The notes under the pieces: generated by a model | What the model was told of the DNA's origin: nothing | The model's input: the letters and a program-made list of their open reading frames with translations, nothing else | Database searches by the model: none | Assembly (NCBI RefSeq): GCF_040289685.1 | Contig: NZ_PSLQ01000006.1 | Coordinates: 18,139-82,138, forward strand | Origin: Pyrinomonas sp040289685 | GTDB taxonomy: Bacteria; Acidobacteriota; Blastocatellia; Pyrinomonadales; Pyrinomonadaceae | Length of the DNA stretch: 64,000 nucleotides | Direction: 5' to 3' | Part shown: positions 25,266 through 34,363 of the stretch, in pieces | Numbering within the stretch: the first letter of the stretch is position 1 | How the letters are laid out: every line of letters starts with the position of its first letter | Made by a program: the position numbers and the translations under genes

Positions 25266-28200
25266 TCAGGGCAACCCGAGGCGATTGACGATCACGCATC
25301 GCGTGTTGCTGTATGGTCCGACCACTGCCCCTTCGGGCGTGTCGAACAAGCCCGCGATGCGATAGAAATAGGTTCCGTTGTTGCGTCCTGTGATGTCAAA
25401 GGAGTTAACGCTTGCGCCGACCTCGGCCAGCGTGCGGAAATCATCGGCGCTGACACGTATGTCTTCGATGTACCAGCCAAGAGGCGCAGCATCCGGCGGA
25501 CCGTTCAGCAGATCGCTCACCATGCGGAAGCGAAGCAGGATCGACCGTCCGGCGAAGGCTGAAAGATCGACCGTTCGCGTGCCGATGAAGTTATCTGCGT
25601 AGATGGCGACGGTGGTCCAATTCGCGCCGCCATCGGTGCTCACTTCGACGAAGCCGTTGTCGAAGCCGTCTTCAAAGTCCTGCGTCGTTGTGAAGGTGAG
25701 CGTTGCTCCGCCGGTCGGTAGCGTGATCGGGCTGCGCAGCGTGAGCGCTTCGTTTTGGTTCGCCAAATCGGCGATGTAGTAGGCGAGGCTTCCCGTGTTC
25801 GGATTGTTCTGCGTGGTCCACTGCGCGCTGCCGCTCCACTTCGAATTGCTTCCGGCGATCAGAGGTTCATCGGCGTTGTCGAAGAAGAGCGTCTGGCTGC
25901 GCGTTGCCTCTTGGATGCGGAAGCCGATGGGCAACGGTCCGCCGTTGGGCGGCGTGTAGCTCCAACGCAAGCGGTAGTTGCCGTTGGTGTCGGTGGGGCA
26001 ACCGGTGGTGGCCGGTTGCTCCGTCCCTTCAATGGGGGCTTGATCGGGCGCAGCTAGGTTCGATACTTGCGCGCGCACCGCGCGATAGTAGAAGGGAACG
26101 CGCAACGTGCGCCCCGAGGAGGAGTGCGTCGCCGTGACGTACCACTGAAACTCCGTCGGATCGACCGTGATGCGACGCCCATCAGCGATGACGCGCACGA
26201 AGAAGGAGACTTGACCCCCTGCTGGGACGCTGACCGAATTGATCGGATTGCCGTTCGCATCGGTGAACGAGATTTGGAATCCCGGATTGTCCGCGTTGCG
26301 GTTGTTCTGGAAAGCGAGCGCATAGGGGCCGCTCCCGCCGCCGCGCGTGATGTCGCGAATGATCACTTCCTGCGTGCGCACGAGCGTCCCATTCAATCCC
26401 ACCACTGGAACCGCTCCGAAACTGGCGCTCGGCAGCAGCACCTTGAGCGCGCCGTTGGCTTCGTATTGCGGCGGGTCGTTAGCTGGCGGCGTATACTCTT
26501 CTTTAAGCAGCAATGTTGGCGCGACCATGATGGCACGCGCGTCGAGCGCGCCAGCGACGTTGATCAAGCCGGCGCCCATGTCGTTGATGGACGCGACCGA
26601 AGCCGCGCCATCGCCTTGCGGGACGCCGCGTCCGTTGCGCAAGTTGGTTGCCGTGTTCATCAAGAGCGCGCGCGAAATGGTCACCGCATCGAACCGTTTC
26701 GAACGATACTTCGGATCGGAGATGTCGGTCGCGTCGAGTCTCAGTTCTTCGCGCACGCGTTGACGGATGAGCGCTACAGCACCGGCAGCGATCGGACCGG
26801 AGAAGCTAGTCCCATTGGCTTGCGTATAGCCGGTCGGACTTGCCAACCCGAGCGCTTCATCGGGCAAGCCGTCGGGCGTGGCCGCTCCGACGATGCCGAC
26901 GCCCGGAGCCGTCACGTCCGGTTTGATCGTACGGAAGCGCGCGTTCGGATGATCATTGGGGCCGCGTGAACTGAAGCCCGCCATGTTCGGCTCGAAGGCG
27001 TCGAGCGTAATGCTATCGGAGAGGCGAAGGGGCAGCTCCGAGACGAGGCCCGGCGTGGGATCGCCTGCATCGTTGTCGGTGGACGAAAGAAGGTCGAGCA
27101 AGTATTCGCCGTCGTTCGGATTGATCGTATAAGTCGGAATGCCGCCCGCGACGACCACAGCGGTTGCGGACTCTACGGTAGTAACGATCAGAATCGCTGC
27201 TGGACGAAACGGCGCAACCGAATTAGCGATCGCGGCAAACGCGCCCGTCCCTTTGACTACGGCGATGCGATTGGTAACCGATGGCGGGATCGGATTGGCT
27301 GGATTGCGCCGATCAACGAAGACGTAGTGGGCGGAGAGCGAACCATTCGGCAGCGGTCCGCCGCCTGCGACCGGGAAGAGCTTCATGCCTTGTCGCGCGT
27401 TCGGTTGCGGCACGTTCTGCTCGGAGGCGGTCCCGGTTTCGGGTGGCGGTCCAGCCGTGGGCGCACGCGTCTCGCCCGGAATCTGATTGGGCGCAAGCAC
27501 ATCTGCGCCCGAAGTCGAGCCGGGATCGAGATTGGCTCCCACAGCGATGGCCAAAGTCGCTGCTGCTGGCGAGCCGACCGTGCCCGGCCCAGGGCCGCTG
27601 TTGCCTGCCGAGGCGACGACAATGGTGCCCGCCAGCGCGGCGTTGTTAGCGAAGATCGCCGTCGAGCCTTGTGGGTTGCCCGCTGTATCGCCGAGCGAGA
27701 GATTGATCACGTCGGCGACGGGTTTACGCACGGCGGTAGTCGTCAACGGGCCCCCGCTCGCCCCGACCAGTGTGTAAGGCGAAGCGGCATCTTCCATCGC
27801 CAACTCGATGTCGCCCAAGCATTGCGGCGCTGGTCCACAGACCTTGTAAGCCATGATGCGCGCTTGCGGCGCGGTGCCGTGAAGCTGCGTTCCGCTCGGC
27901 GTCGGTCCGATGCCGGTTCCGTCGCGTCCCGTTCCGTAGCCAGCGCGCGGCGGCGTGTTCCCATCCACCGCGTAACCGGCAGCGCACGCGGCCACCAGCG
28001 TTCCGTGACCGAAGTCGTCCGTCGGATCGCCGGGCGATGAAAGCGCGTAGTAGTAGATCACCTTGCGGTTGTCGTTTGGGCTTTCGGCCATACCGGAGAT
28101 GCGCGGCAGCGGCGTGCTCTGACCGATACCGCCGAACATCGGGTGGCGCCAATCAACGCCCGAATCGATGATGGCGATGTTAATGTTCTGTCCTTCGAAG

Positions 28201-28886
28201 CCATCTCCGTTGCGGTTGGTCGAAGGCGCTTCCGGATGGCCCGGCGCGCCGCGCGGTTGCAATTGCTGTTCGTTGCCATAGACGGCCAATCGGCGTGCTA
28301 ACGGGTCGAACTGCGTGCCCAATATGTAATCGATCGCGCGGTCGAGAAGGAACCTCGTCGGTTGCAGTTCGCGAATGGATTTGACTTCTGGCAGCGAGCG
28401 AAGTCGCGCCAGATCTTCAGCCGCCACGTAGAGCACCATGCCGTTGAACAGGTAAGTGAAGCGCCATTCCACGCGGCGCGTTGAACCGTCGGGTTGCGGC
28501 ACGTCAGCGCGACGCAGCATGGCGCGCACGCCGCGTCCGGCGAGCGAGGAGAGAAACTGGTCTTGCGCTTGAACTAGATTGCGCGCGTATCCGGTGAGAT
28601 CGTCGAAGGTCAGCGCACGCCCCAAATTTTCGAGCGAAAGGCGACGCAACACACCCGGCGTCTGATGTAATTCGACGAGCACCGGGCGCACTTCGCCGCC
28701 AACCGATTGCCGAAAATTGGCGAGATCCGGCGGCTCGGCGGTGATCAGTCCAGCGCTTTGCGGCGGTGCCGACGCCGCTTCCGACGAGCGCACGCCGACG
28801 GCGAGAGCTGCTAAACCGATCACTGCCAGCAACGTCAACAAAAGGCCGAACGCACTGCGACCTTTGCGGGAAAGTTCACGCTCCAT
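25266..28886 (-). CDS. Large secreted subtilase (S8) with inserted PA domain
   Basis: A 1206-residue secreted serine protease. Signal peptide in residues 1-40, inhibitor-type propeptide to about 210. The triad is complete: Asp241 in IIDSGVDWRHP, His294 in DFGHGTLVAA, Ser694 in NGTSFSGPIAAG; oxyanion Asn in VASAGNSGPG (Asn429). A PA (protease-associated) domain is inserted between His and Ser, about residues 500-600 (NRIAVVKGTGAFAAIANSV), as in lactocepin-like and plant subtilases. The C-terminus has a beta-sandwich near 835-950, a jelly-roll segment (about 1010-1140, FEDGFDNGFVEVSTDGGANW) and a fibronectin-like end. GGAGG lies four bases before the ATG. It follows a PEP-CTERM gene by 43 bases on the same strand. 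Confidence 0.92.
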   Translation of the reverse strand: MERELSRKGRSAFGLLLTLLAVIGLAALAVGVRSSEAASAPPQSAGLITAEPPDLANFRQSVGGEVRPVLVELHQTPGVLRRLSLENLGRALTFDDLTGYARNLVQAQDQFLSSLAGRGVRAMLRRADVPQPDGSTRRVEWRFTYLFNGMVLYVAAEDLARLRSLPEVKSIRELQPTRFLLDRAIDYILGTQFDPLARRLAVYGNEQQLQPRGAPGHPEAPSTNRNGDGFEGQNINIAIIDSGVDWRHPMFGGIGQSTPLPRISGMAESPNDNRKVIYYYALSSPGDPTDDFGHGTLVAACAAGYAVDGNTPPRAGYGTGRDGTGIGPTPSGTQLHGTAPQARIMAYKVCGPAPQCLGDIELAMEDAASPYTLVGASGGPLTTTAVRKPVADVINLSLGDTAGNPQGSTAIFANNAALAGTIVVASAGNSGPGPGTVGSPAAATLAIAVGANLDPGSTSGADVLAPNQIPGETRAPTAGPPPETGTASEQNVPQPNARQGMKLFPVAGGGPLPNGSLSAHYVFVDRRNPANPIPPSVTNRIAVVKGTGAFAAIANSVAPFRPAAILIVTTVESATAVVVAGGIPTYTINPNDGEYLLDLLSSTDNDAGDPTPGLVSELPLRLSDSITLDAFEPNMAGFSSRGPNDHPNARFRTIKPDVTAPGVGIVGAATPDGLPDEALGLASPTGYTQANGTSFSGPIAAGAVALIRQRVREELRLDATDISDPKYRSKRFDAVTISRALLMNTATNLRNGRGVPQGDGAASVASINDMGAGLINVAGALDARAIMVAPTLLLKEEYTPPANDPPQYEANGALKVLLPSASFGAVPVVGLNGTLVRTQEVIIRDITRGGGSGPYALAFQNNRNADNPGFQISFTDANGNPINSVSVPAGGQVSFFVRVIADGRRITVDPTEFQWYVTATHSSSGRTLRVPFYYRAVRAQVSNLAAPDQAPIEGTEQPATTGCPTDTNGNYRLRWSYTPPNGGPLPIGFRIQEATRSQTLFFDNADEPLIAGSNSKWSGSAQWTTQNNPNTGSLAYYIADLANQNEALTLRSPITLPTGGATLTFTTTQDFEDGFDNGFVEVSTDGGANWTTVAIYADNFIGTRTVDLSAFAGRSILLRFRMVSDLLNGPPDAAPLGWYIEDIRVSADDFRTLAEVGASVNSFDITGRNNGTYFYRIAGLFDTPEGAVVGPYSNTRCVIVNRLGLP

Positions 28887-28929
28887 GACTCCTCCTTTCT
28901 TCTTCGAACCTTTCGCAAAAGCGAGGCGA

Positions 28930-29661
28930 TCATCGCTTCAGCGCGCGACGCCGACCGCGCGCATATGCCGCGAGACCAGCCACACCAGTGCCTAAAAGAA
29001 ACATGGTCGCCGGTTCGGGAATAGCGTTAGGTGGCGCTTGCAATTGAGTTGCCATGAAGCGCGTGTAGAGGCCGAAGTTCCCCTCGGCTATCTGCCCGTT
29101 TGCCGGATTGCCGAAGGCGTTGTAGACGCGTCCCGTCTCGGGCGAAAAGCCCGCGAGGAAAAACTCGCGCCCTGTTCCGGTCGCCGAATTGATGACGATC
29201 TCGATCAGAAGATCGCCGAGACTTGAGTTGTAGATGAATGGGGTTGCGAAGTTGATAACTAAGTCGAAGTTGTTGGCGCCGGTCAGAGTTGCCGTTACCG
29301 GTCCGGAATAGACGATCGTGTAGTCTGATCCGCGATTGTTGGCGAAGTTGTTGCTCGGACTCGACGGCGTGGTTGGTGCCGTCGCCGCGTAAACGCTTAG
29401 GTTATACGCTGCCGGACTCGGATAGAAGCTCGTCGGCGTCGTGGTCGAGGCGAAGGCGATCTGTGTGATGCTCCAGACGCCCGGAAACTTGTTGCGCGTG
29501 TAGATCTGTTGATACGTTCCCGTGTAAGCCCCGTTGGTTTGAAAAGGGTAGTTGTTCGCGCTCGCGTTGCTGCCGATGATGATCGTATCGGCTTGAGCCG
29601 CCGCAGAGAGCAGAAGAGAAGCAAGCACAGCGAGGTAGAAAGTACCGCGTAAGTTGAGCAT
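28930..29661 (-). CDS. PEP-CTERM surface protein
   Basis: A 243-residue secreted protein with signal peptide (ending AAAQADT, about residue 24) and a PEP-CTERM tail IPEPATMFLLGTGVAGLAAY followed by ARGRRRALKR. The mature part is rich in Asn, Thr, Ser and aromatic residues and looks like a single beta-sandwich (NFDLVINFATPFIYNSSLGD, LLIEIVINSATGTGREFF). It is the first gene of a pair with the downstream subtilase, 43 bases apart. AGGAGG is ten bases upstream of the ATG. Probably sorted by an exosortase encoded elsewhere; function unknown. Confidence 0.9.
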   Translation of the reverse strand: MLNLRGTFYLAVLASLLLSAAAQADTIIIGSNASANNYPFQTNGAYTGTYQQIYTRNKFPGVWSITQIAFASTTTPTSFYPSPAAYNLSVYAATAPTTPSSPSNNFANNRGSDYTIVYSGPVTATLTGANNFDLVINFATPFIYNSSLGDLLIEIVINSATGTGREFFLAGFSPETGRVYNAFGNPANGQIAEGNFGLYTRFMATQLQAPPNAIPEPATMFLLGTGVAGLAAYARGRRRALKR

Positions 29662-29830
29662 TCGATGGGATCCTCCTTTGCAAGTCTCCGTAAAACTAAA
29701 GATGATTGCCCAATGACGAAGAACGCCGAAAGTCGCATCCCTGCGCTCGCTAAAGACTGCGCTTCAGCAGACGAAAAGACCGAACACGCCTGCCGTGCCG
29801 CTCGCTTAGCTGACCTCGATCTCTTGACTC

Positions 29831-29914
29831 GCTAGACATATACGAAGCGAGCGTTCTTTTCGGATTTACCTCTTGCTGGATATATACGAACCGAACGCGC
29901 ATCACGGATTCACT
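29831..29914. repeat. Two diverged 40-base units upstream of PEP-CTERM/subtilase operon
   Basis: Units 29831-29870 and 29875-29914, 44 bases apart, share about 29 of 40 positions, with conserved ATATACGAA and CGGATT blocks. They sit 170-250 bases upstream of the PEP-CTERM start and could be paired operator sites. The rest of 29662-30291 is rather AT-rich and shows no gene; a hairpin CCGCTA/TAGCGG overlaps the end of the next gene. Confidence 0.45.
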
Positions 29915-30291
29915 CCTTGGTCAGCAGCGATATCTTTGCTGTGTGATAAAGTTACAATCGCCCGCGGTGCCGATGGTTAAGTTTTTCTTGTAGAGAGATT
30001 AAGAAATAGTTATAGCGCGTCATCGGAACGGCTGCGAACATCCTTCGAGAATCGCTTGGGAAGTTTCTTCGTCGAACGAACTGCTCGCGCGATCTCGATT
30101 GATTTGCTTTGGTCGTGTCGCTGGCTGTCTTCTCAGTCTGCCTTTGGCTCACGTCGATTTAAGTCCATTTGTTGAACGAACCTTTGGCGAAAACCGGCGC
30201 GTGTTGAAGCGAAGGTCGTACGGTGGCATTAGGATGAAACGATCCGTCGATGAAAAGGCTGCCGGAAGTGGCGTGAGGTTGTCCGCTAGCT

Positions 30292-31503
30292 TTAGCGGGC
30301 GTGCGTCAAGCGTATGTGGTTGGATATGATCCAGGGTTTTTCAGCGATCAGCGGGATATCTTCGAGATAGACCTCGACGCGATAGGCACCCGCTTCGTTC
30401 GCCTGATGTTCCAGTAGGTTTGTGTGGCGCATCTCTTTGATCACGGCGCCGTCTTTAAGCAGGAGTATGCGTGCTGGTAGGGGCGTTTGCGCGCGAAGCA
30501 AGACGGGGCGTTCATCGAGCGCAAGGGCGTCGCCCATGATCCACCGTTTGCCGTCGCTTTCGGCGGAGAAAAGAAACCCCGTCGGATCGGAGAAGAGATC
30601 GAACGCGATGTAACAATGTCCGCGCGCGATGGCCGAAAGGAGCGATGTTTGATCGAAGCGTTCAGCGCGTTCGATGAGCACATGATTGCGGACCAAACGG
30701 AAACTGACCTCGTAGGGATCGAATTTGATCTCGAATAGCGGTTTGCCGGAAGAGTAGAAGAGACCTATTCCGATGTTGGCGTGCGCATCGTTGCCTGCAA
30801 TGGCAAAGGTAGCCCGACGGCGTTGCGCTTCATCCCATCTCTTCAAAACTTCGGTTGGCCTGCTGTTGAGGCGCGTGAAGATGAGATCGGGGTAGCTTTG
30901 CCAAGACCATAGCGCATCGAAGACCAAAAGAGACATCCGCCAGCGCCGCGCGTCGGTATAAAGGTTGTAAACTTCCATCCCATCGAACTCCGTTTCTTGC
31001 CACGCGTGCGACTCGTCCGGGTAAGCGACGACAGTGGTTACTCCTTTGCTCCGCGCGCGAGCGATGAACTCGGCAGTCTTCATCTTTTCGGCATCATCTG
31101 CCGAAGCATCGCTTGGGAAGACGAGCAAACGATCGCCGTCGGCGGTTTTCACCTCGTTGCCGTTGATAAAGAGCACGCCATCTTGAAAGCCTTTGAGCGT
31201 CGCCTCGGCGGTGGAGACGTAACGCGCAGGATGTTCCGTCATGATGATGAAATCGAGAGCGTTAGCGCGTGCAGCGCGCACGATCTGCTCGAACGTGCCG
31301 CTGCTGTGTCCGCCGAGCCAAGAGTGGACGTGAATCACGCCGCGGTAATCTTTGAAGGTCGTTTCTGTCGCGGGATGTCTTTCGGCGGCGAGCCTGTCGA
31401 TTTCGGCGCGCAAACGCGCAAGCTGTTGCCGCCGGTAGATGAAAGGCGCTTGCGCGAGCGCGGCGACCAAGAGGGCGATGGCGATGCGTTTAAGCGCGCG
31501 CAT
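30292..31503 (-). CDS. Membrane-anchored PHP-domain phosphoesterase
   Basis: A 403-residue protein with one N-terminal transmembrane segment (residues 5-22) and the catalytic part outside the cytoplasm. A PHP-type metal site is visible: RGVIHVHSWLGGHSSGTFEQ (HxH near 58-60), FIIMTEH, GNEVKTADGDRLLVF and AIAGNDAHANIG. The C-terminal 120 residues are beta-rich (RPVLLRAQTPLPARILLLKD) and may be a sandwich domain. It is the last of three minus-strand genes with a TPR protein and a phosphodiesterase-like protein, 41 bases after the latter. Substrate unknown; exported PHP proteins often act on phosphate esters or nucleic acids. Confidence 0.8.
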   Translation of the reverse strand: MRALKRIAIALLVAALAQAPFIYRRQQLARLRAEIDRLAAERHPATETTFKDYRGVIHVHSWLGGHSSGTFEQIVRAARANALDFIIMTEHPARYVSTAEATLKGFQDGVLFINGNEVKTADGDRLLVFPSDASADDAEKMKTAEFIARARSKGVTTVVAYPDESHAWQETEFDGMEVYNLYTDARRWRMSLLVFDALWSWQSYPDLIFTRLNSRPTEVLKRWDEAQRRRATFAIAGNDAHANIGIGLFYSSGKPLFEIKFDPYEVSFRLVRNHVLIERAERFDQTSLLSAIARGHCYIAFDLFSDPTGFLFSAESDGKRWIMGDALALDERPVLLRAQTPLPARILLLKDGAVIKEMRHTNLLEHQANEAGAYRVEVYLEDIPLIAEKPWIISNHIRLTHAR

Positions 31504-31544
31504 GCAACGCTAAACTTAACACGAGCTTTTTGAACGAGGAAGGA

Positions 31545-32861
31545 TCAAACGCCGTGCAAGCGCCAGCGTGCGCCGGCGATGCGCATGTGAGGCGGAAACT
31601 CGCGGTGCGTGCTCATCAAGAAGGCGCTCGAACTCGGGAGCAAAGCGTTGCCGTGTGTTGCGAGCAGGCGGACGATGCGGCTAAAGAGCGACGAACCGTA
31701 GTAGTAGCCATCGCGCAAGCTGACCAGCACGTCAGCCGTGTTGACGACGCGCGGCTCGAAGATCGAGCCATAGAGATTGGCGAGCGCATCTGGATAGGTG
31801 TGCTCCGCTGTCCAACGGTACCACGTGGCATCTTCGGCGTAGCCATCTGCTCCGAGCTGCCCGCATTGACGCATCCGGCGTGCGGTGTCGAGAAGTTCGA
31901 GCGGATCGTCTTCTTCCGCCTCGTAGCGGTAAGAGGCCGAACCGATGTCCGATCTTCGAGCCCGAATTCGTGCGCGCCCTCGCGGGCCGACAAGCGCCAG
32001 TTCATCGCCGTCGGCATAGAGGGAGAAATCAACTCCTTCCAATTCGGCCATGTGTGCGGCGATTTTTGCCTTCTCGTTGGCGTCGCAATAGATCGCTACG
32101 TATCCGCACAATCCGAAGGCGGGGATGCAGACGTCGCGTCTCGCGCGCAGGCGTGAAACAACGCGATAGCCGTGGCGTTCGAGATGAGTGCGGACGTGAA
32201 CCCGACGGTTCTCCACAAGGTTCATGCCGTGATCGGAGAAAAGAAAGATTTCAGTTCGATCGCCTTCGCGTTTACACATCTCTTCCAGCAGTTGATCTAG
32301 CTTTTCGAGGGCGCGAAGCAGCGCTTGTGAGCCGCAGATGTGCAGCATACCATCAACGCCTTTCAAGAAAGCGAAGAAATCCTTGCCGGGCACCGTTTGT
32401 TGAAAGCGGCGGCGGAAGCGCTCGAAATCGGCGTGGACCACCCTATCGGGCGCAACGTAAACGAGGAACTCGCAGGCTAACGGCTCTTGATAATCGAGCA
32501 AGCGCATGTACGACGACGGGATTTTGTCCGGCGTGCGGCGTCCGATGTACTTGCGCGCGCCGCCAGCCAGCGCTCCGCTTCGACGATCGAAATAGAGGCT
32601 CTCGTAACCGAGCGGAGCGCTTTCGTCGAACATCAACGAGAGCGCGATGTTGGTCATGGTCGGGAAGGGGGAAAGGAGCCGTGTTGGTCGGTGAAAGCGC
32701 GCGAAGAGGCCGCGCTTGCGCGCCATCGCGATCAACTCGAATGGCACGCCATCCAAGCACAAAAGCAGACGGCGCGGGCGCTGCCGCGCTGTTTCCGGCT
32801 GAGATCTCGCTTTCATCGGCAGCTGATTCTCTTCAACCGGCGTCGGAAAGAGGGCGTGCAT
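31545..32861 (-). CDS. Alkaline-phosphatase-superfamily phosphodiesterase-like protein
   Basis: A 438-residue protein of the type I phosphodiesterase/nucleotide pyrophosphatase group. RRLLLCLDGVPFELI (residues 30-44) supplies the first metal-binding Asp; LLSPFPTMTNIALSLMFDE holds the nucleophile Thr in the usual FPTxTN context; IFLFSDHGMNLVENRRVHV carries the metal-binding Asp-His pair. There is no signal peptide, so it is probably cytoplasmic. GGAGG lies seven bases before the ATG. It lies between the TPR gene and the PHP gene, so two phosphoester-cleaving proteins share an apparent operon. Substrate not predictable. Confidence 0.82.
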   Translation of the reverse strand: MHALFPTPVEENQLPMKARSQPETARQRPRRLLLCLDGVPFELIAMARKRGLFARFHRPTRLLSPFPTMTNIALSLMFDESAPLGYESLYFDRRSGALAGGARKYIGRRTPDKIPSSYMRLLDYQEPLACEFLVYVAPDRVVHADFERFRRRFQQTVPGKDFFAFLKGVDGMLHICGSQALLRALEKLDQLLEEMCKREGDRTEIFLFSDHGMNLVENRRVHVRTHLERHGYRVVSRLRARRDVCIPAFGLCGYVAIYCDANEKAKIAAHMAELEGVDFSLYADGDELALVGPRGRARIRARRSDIGSASYRYEAEEDDPLELLDTARRMRQCGQLGADGYAEDATWYRWTAEHTYPDALANLYGSIFEPRVVNTADVLVSLRDGYYYGSSLFSRIVRLLATHGNALLPSSSAFLMSTHREFPPHMRIAGARWRLHGV

Positions 32862-33046
32862 CGTTCATCCTCCGTCGCGCGCGTCGCGCGTTGCTCCTGC
32901 GAATCGTGCGCCTCGCTCTTTTGCCAGAAGTCATCTCCCGCACCACGTTTTGGCCCCGCTCGCGCTTGCTCAATGCGCTCTTTTGCGCTTCGCTTGTCGC
33001 TGAATCTACTCTTTCACGCTCCAATGTCGCTGAAGGCGGTGATCGT

Positions 33047-34264
33047 TCACCGGCGTTCTTCCGCCCTTTCGCTGAACGGTTCGCGTAAGCCTCGCTGCGC
33101 CAGTTCGTGTGCGTCATAGACGTTGGGTCGTGCGAGCACAGCGCGATACTGGACCATCGCTTCGGCGCGCCGTCCAGCGAGATCCAGAGCCTGCGCAGCG
33201 CGAAGGCGCGCCATGGTTGCCAAAGAAGCTTCGGCTCCCGAGGCAGTCGCCGCGGCGAGAAACTCCTGCGCCGCGCGCATGGGCTGTCCCAGCGCCATCA
33301 GCGCTTCGCCGAAACGGAAGCGCACAAGGTCAGGGGCGCGCGCTGGGCGTTCGCGAAGCAGGGCGTCGAAGTTAGCGATGGCCTCGCGTTCCGCCGCTGT
33401 CGCTTTTTCGGTTTCGCCCGCGCGTTTGAAATCAACCGCGCGCAGCGCGAGCGCATCGGCCAGTTCGAGTTTGAACAGGTAGTTGCGCGGGTAACGCGCC
33501 GTCAATTCGCGCGCGGCGTTGAGCGCGTCTTCGATGCGCCCCTCGCGTTTGTAGATCGCGATCAGAATCACGCGCGCGTCATCTTGTGCCCAACGTCCTT
33601 CGCGCGCGACTCTTTCCAAAGTTTCGATGCCGCGCCGTTTCGAGCCACGATGGCCGACGATGCTCGCCAGCAGCTTCACTGGCAGCGGGAGACTGCCGAC
33701 CACGTAGTCGTAAAGTCCAACGGTCAATTCCGCGTCGCGATACGAAGGATCGAGTTTCAGGAGTTCGCGGTGGCGGTCCACAGCGGTGTTGCCCTCGCGC
33801 AGTGCGGGGATGAACCGTCTTTCGACTGAACCGGCGAAGGCCGCGCGCAGGGCAGCGGTTGCGCCCAAATAGTAAAGCGCATCTGCGTCGCGCGGGTCTT
33901 TTTTCAAGCGCGCTTTGGCGAGCTTCTCAGCCCGATCGGTCAGCAGCCTAAACTCTTGTACCGTGCGTTCATCGACGCGGTCCTCGTTTTGGGCGTAGAA
34001 GGATTCGGAGTTGTAGAGCGATGATTGCAGTCGGCGCGCTTCGTTGAGCTTTTGCAACCAAAGTGTGGCGGCCAGTTGATACGGTCCAGCCGGATGGTCG
34101 GAGAAGCGACGCGCCATTTCAGCGAAATGTTGCCGCGCTCGTTCGTAATCGAGGTTGTAGAGCGCCGTGCGCCCTTCGGCGCGGAGCCTCTCGAACTCAA
34201 GCTCTTGCGCCCGTGCGTTGCCGGCGACCAGAAGGATAGCGAGAACAAATACGCTTCGTTTCAT
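33047..34264 (-). CDS. Secreted TPR-repeat protein
   Basis: A 405-residue protein with a signal peptide (residues 1-19, GNARAQ) followed by helix-rich tetratricopeptide-like repeats: RAEGRTALYNLDYERARQHF, DADALYYLGATAALRAAF, YPRNYLFKLELADALALRA, RLRAAQALDLAGRRAEAMVQ. Such proteins act as periplasmic scaffolds. AAGGAG lies five bases before the ATG. It opens a three-gene minus-strand row with the phosphodiesterase-like and PHP genes; 185 bases separate it from the next gene. No enzyme motif is present. Confidence 0.85.
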   Translation of the reverse strand: MKRSVFVLAILLVAGNARAQELEFERLRAEGRTALYNLDYERARQHFAEMARRFSDHPAGPYQLAATLWLQKLNEARRLQSSLYNSESFYAQNEDRVDERTVQEFRLLTDRAEKLAKARLKKDPRDADALYYLGATAALRAAFAGSVERRFIPALREGNTAVDRHRELLKLDPSYRDAELTVGLYDYVVGSLPLPVKLLASIVGHRGSKRRGIETLERVAREGRWAQDDARVILIAIYKREGRIEDALNAARELTARYPRNYLFKLELADALALRAVDFKRAGETEKATAAEREAIANFDALLRERPARAPDLVRFRFGEALMALGQPMRAAQEFLAAATASGAEASLATMARLRAAQALDLAGRRAEAMVQYRAVLARPNVYDAHELAQRGLREPFSERAEERR

Positions 34265-34363
34265 GGCGACTCCTTCCCACAGCTCGATTTCAGCGCGACG
34301 CTTTCGCTCTTAACGAGTTGCGCGGTTGGGCGAAACTCTGGATCTGCCGCGCTCCGATGCCGA

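Noticed and set aside
29662..30291. Possible small genes in the AT-richer gap before the PHP gene
   Set aside because: Short frames only, without ribosome-binding sites or similarity between strands and codon use.
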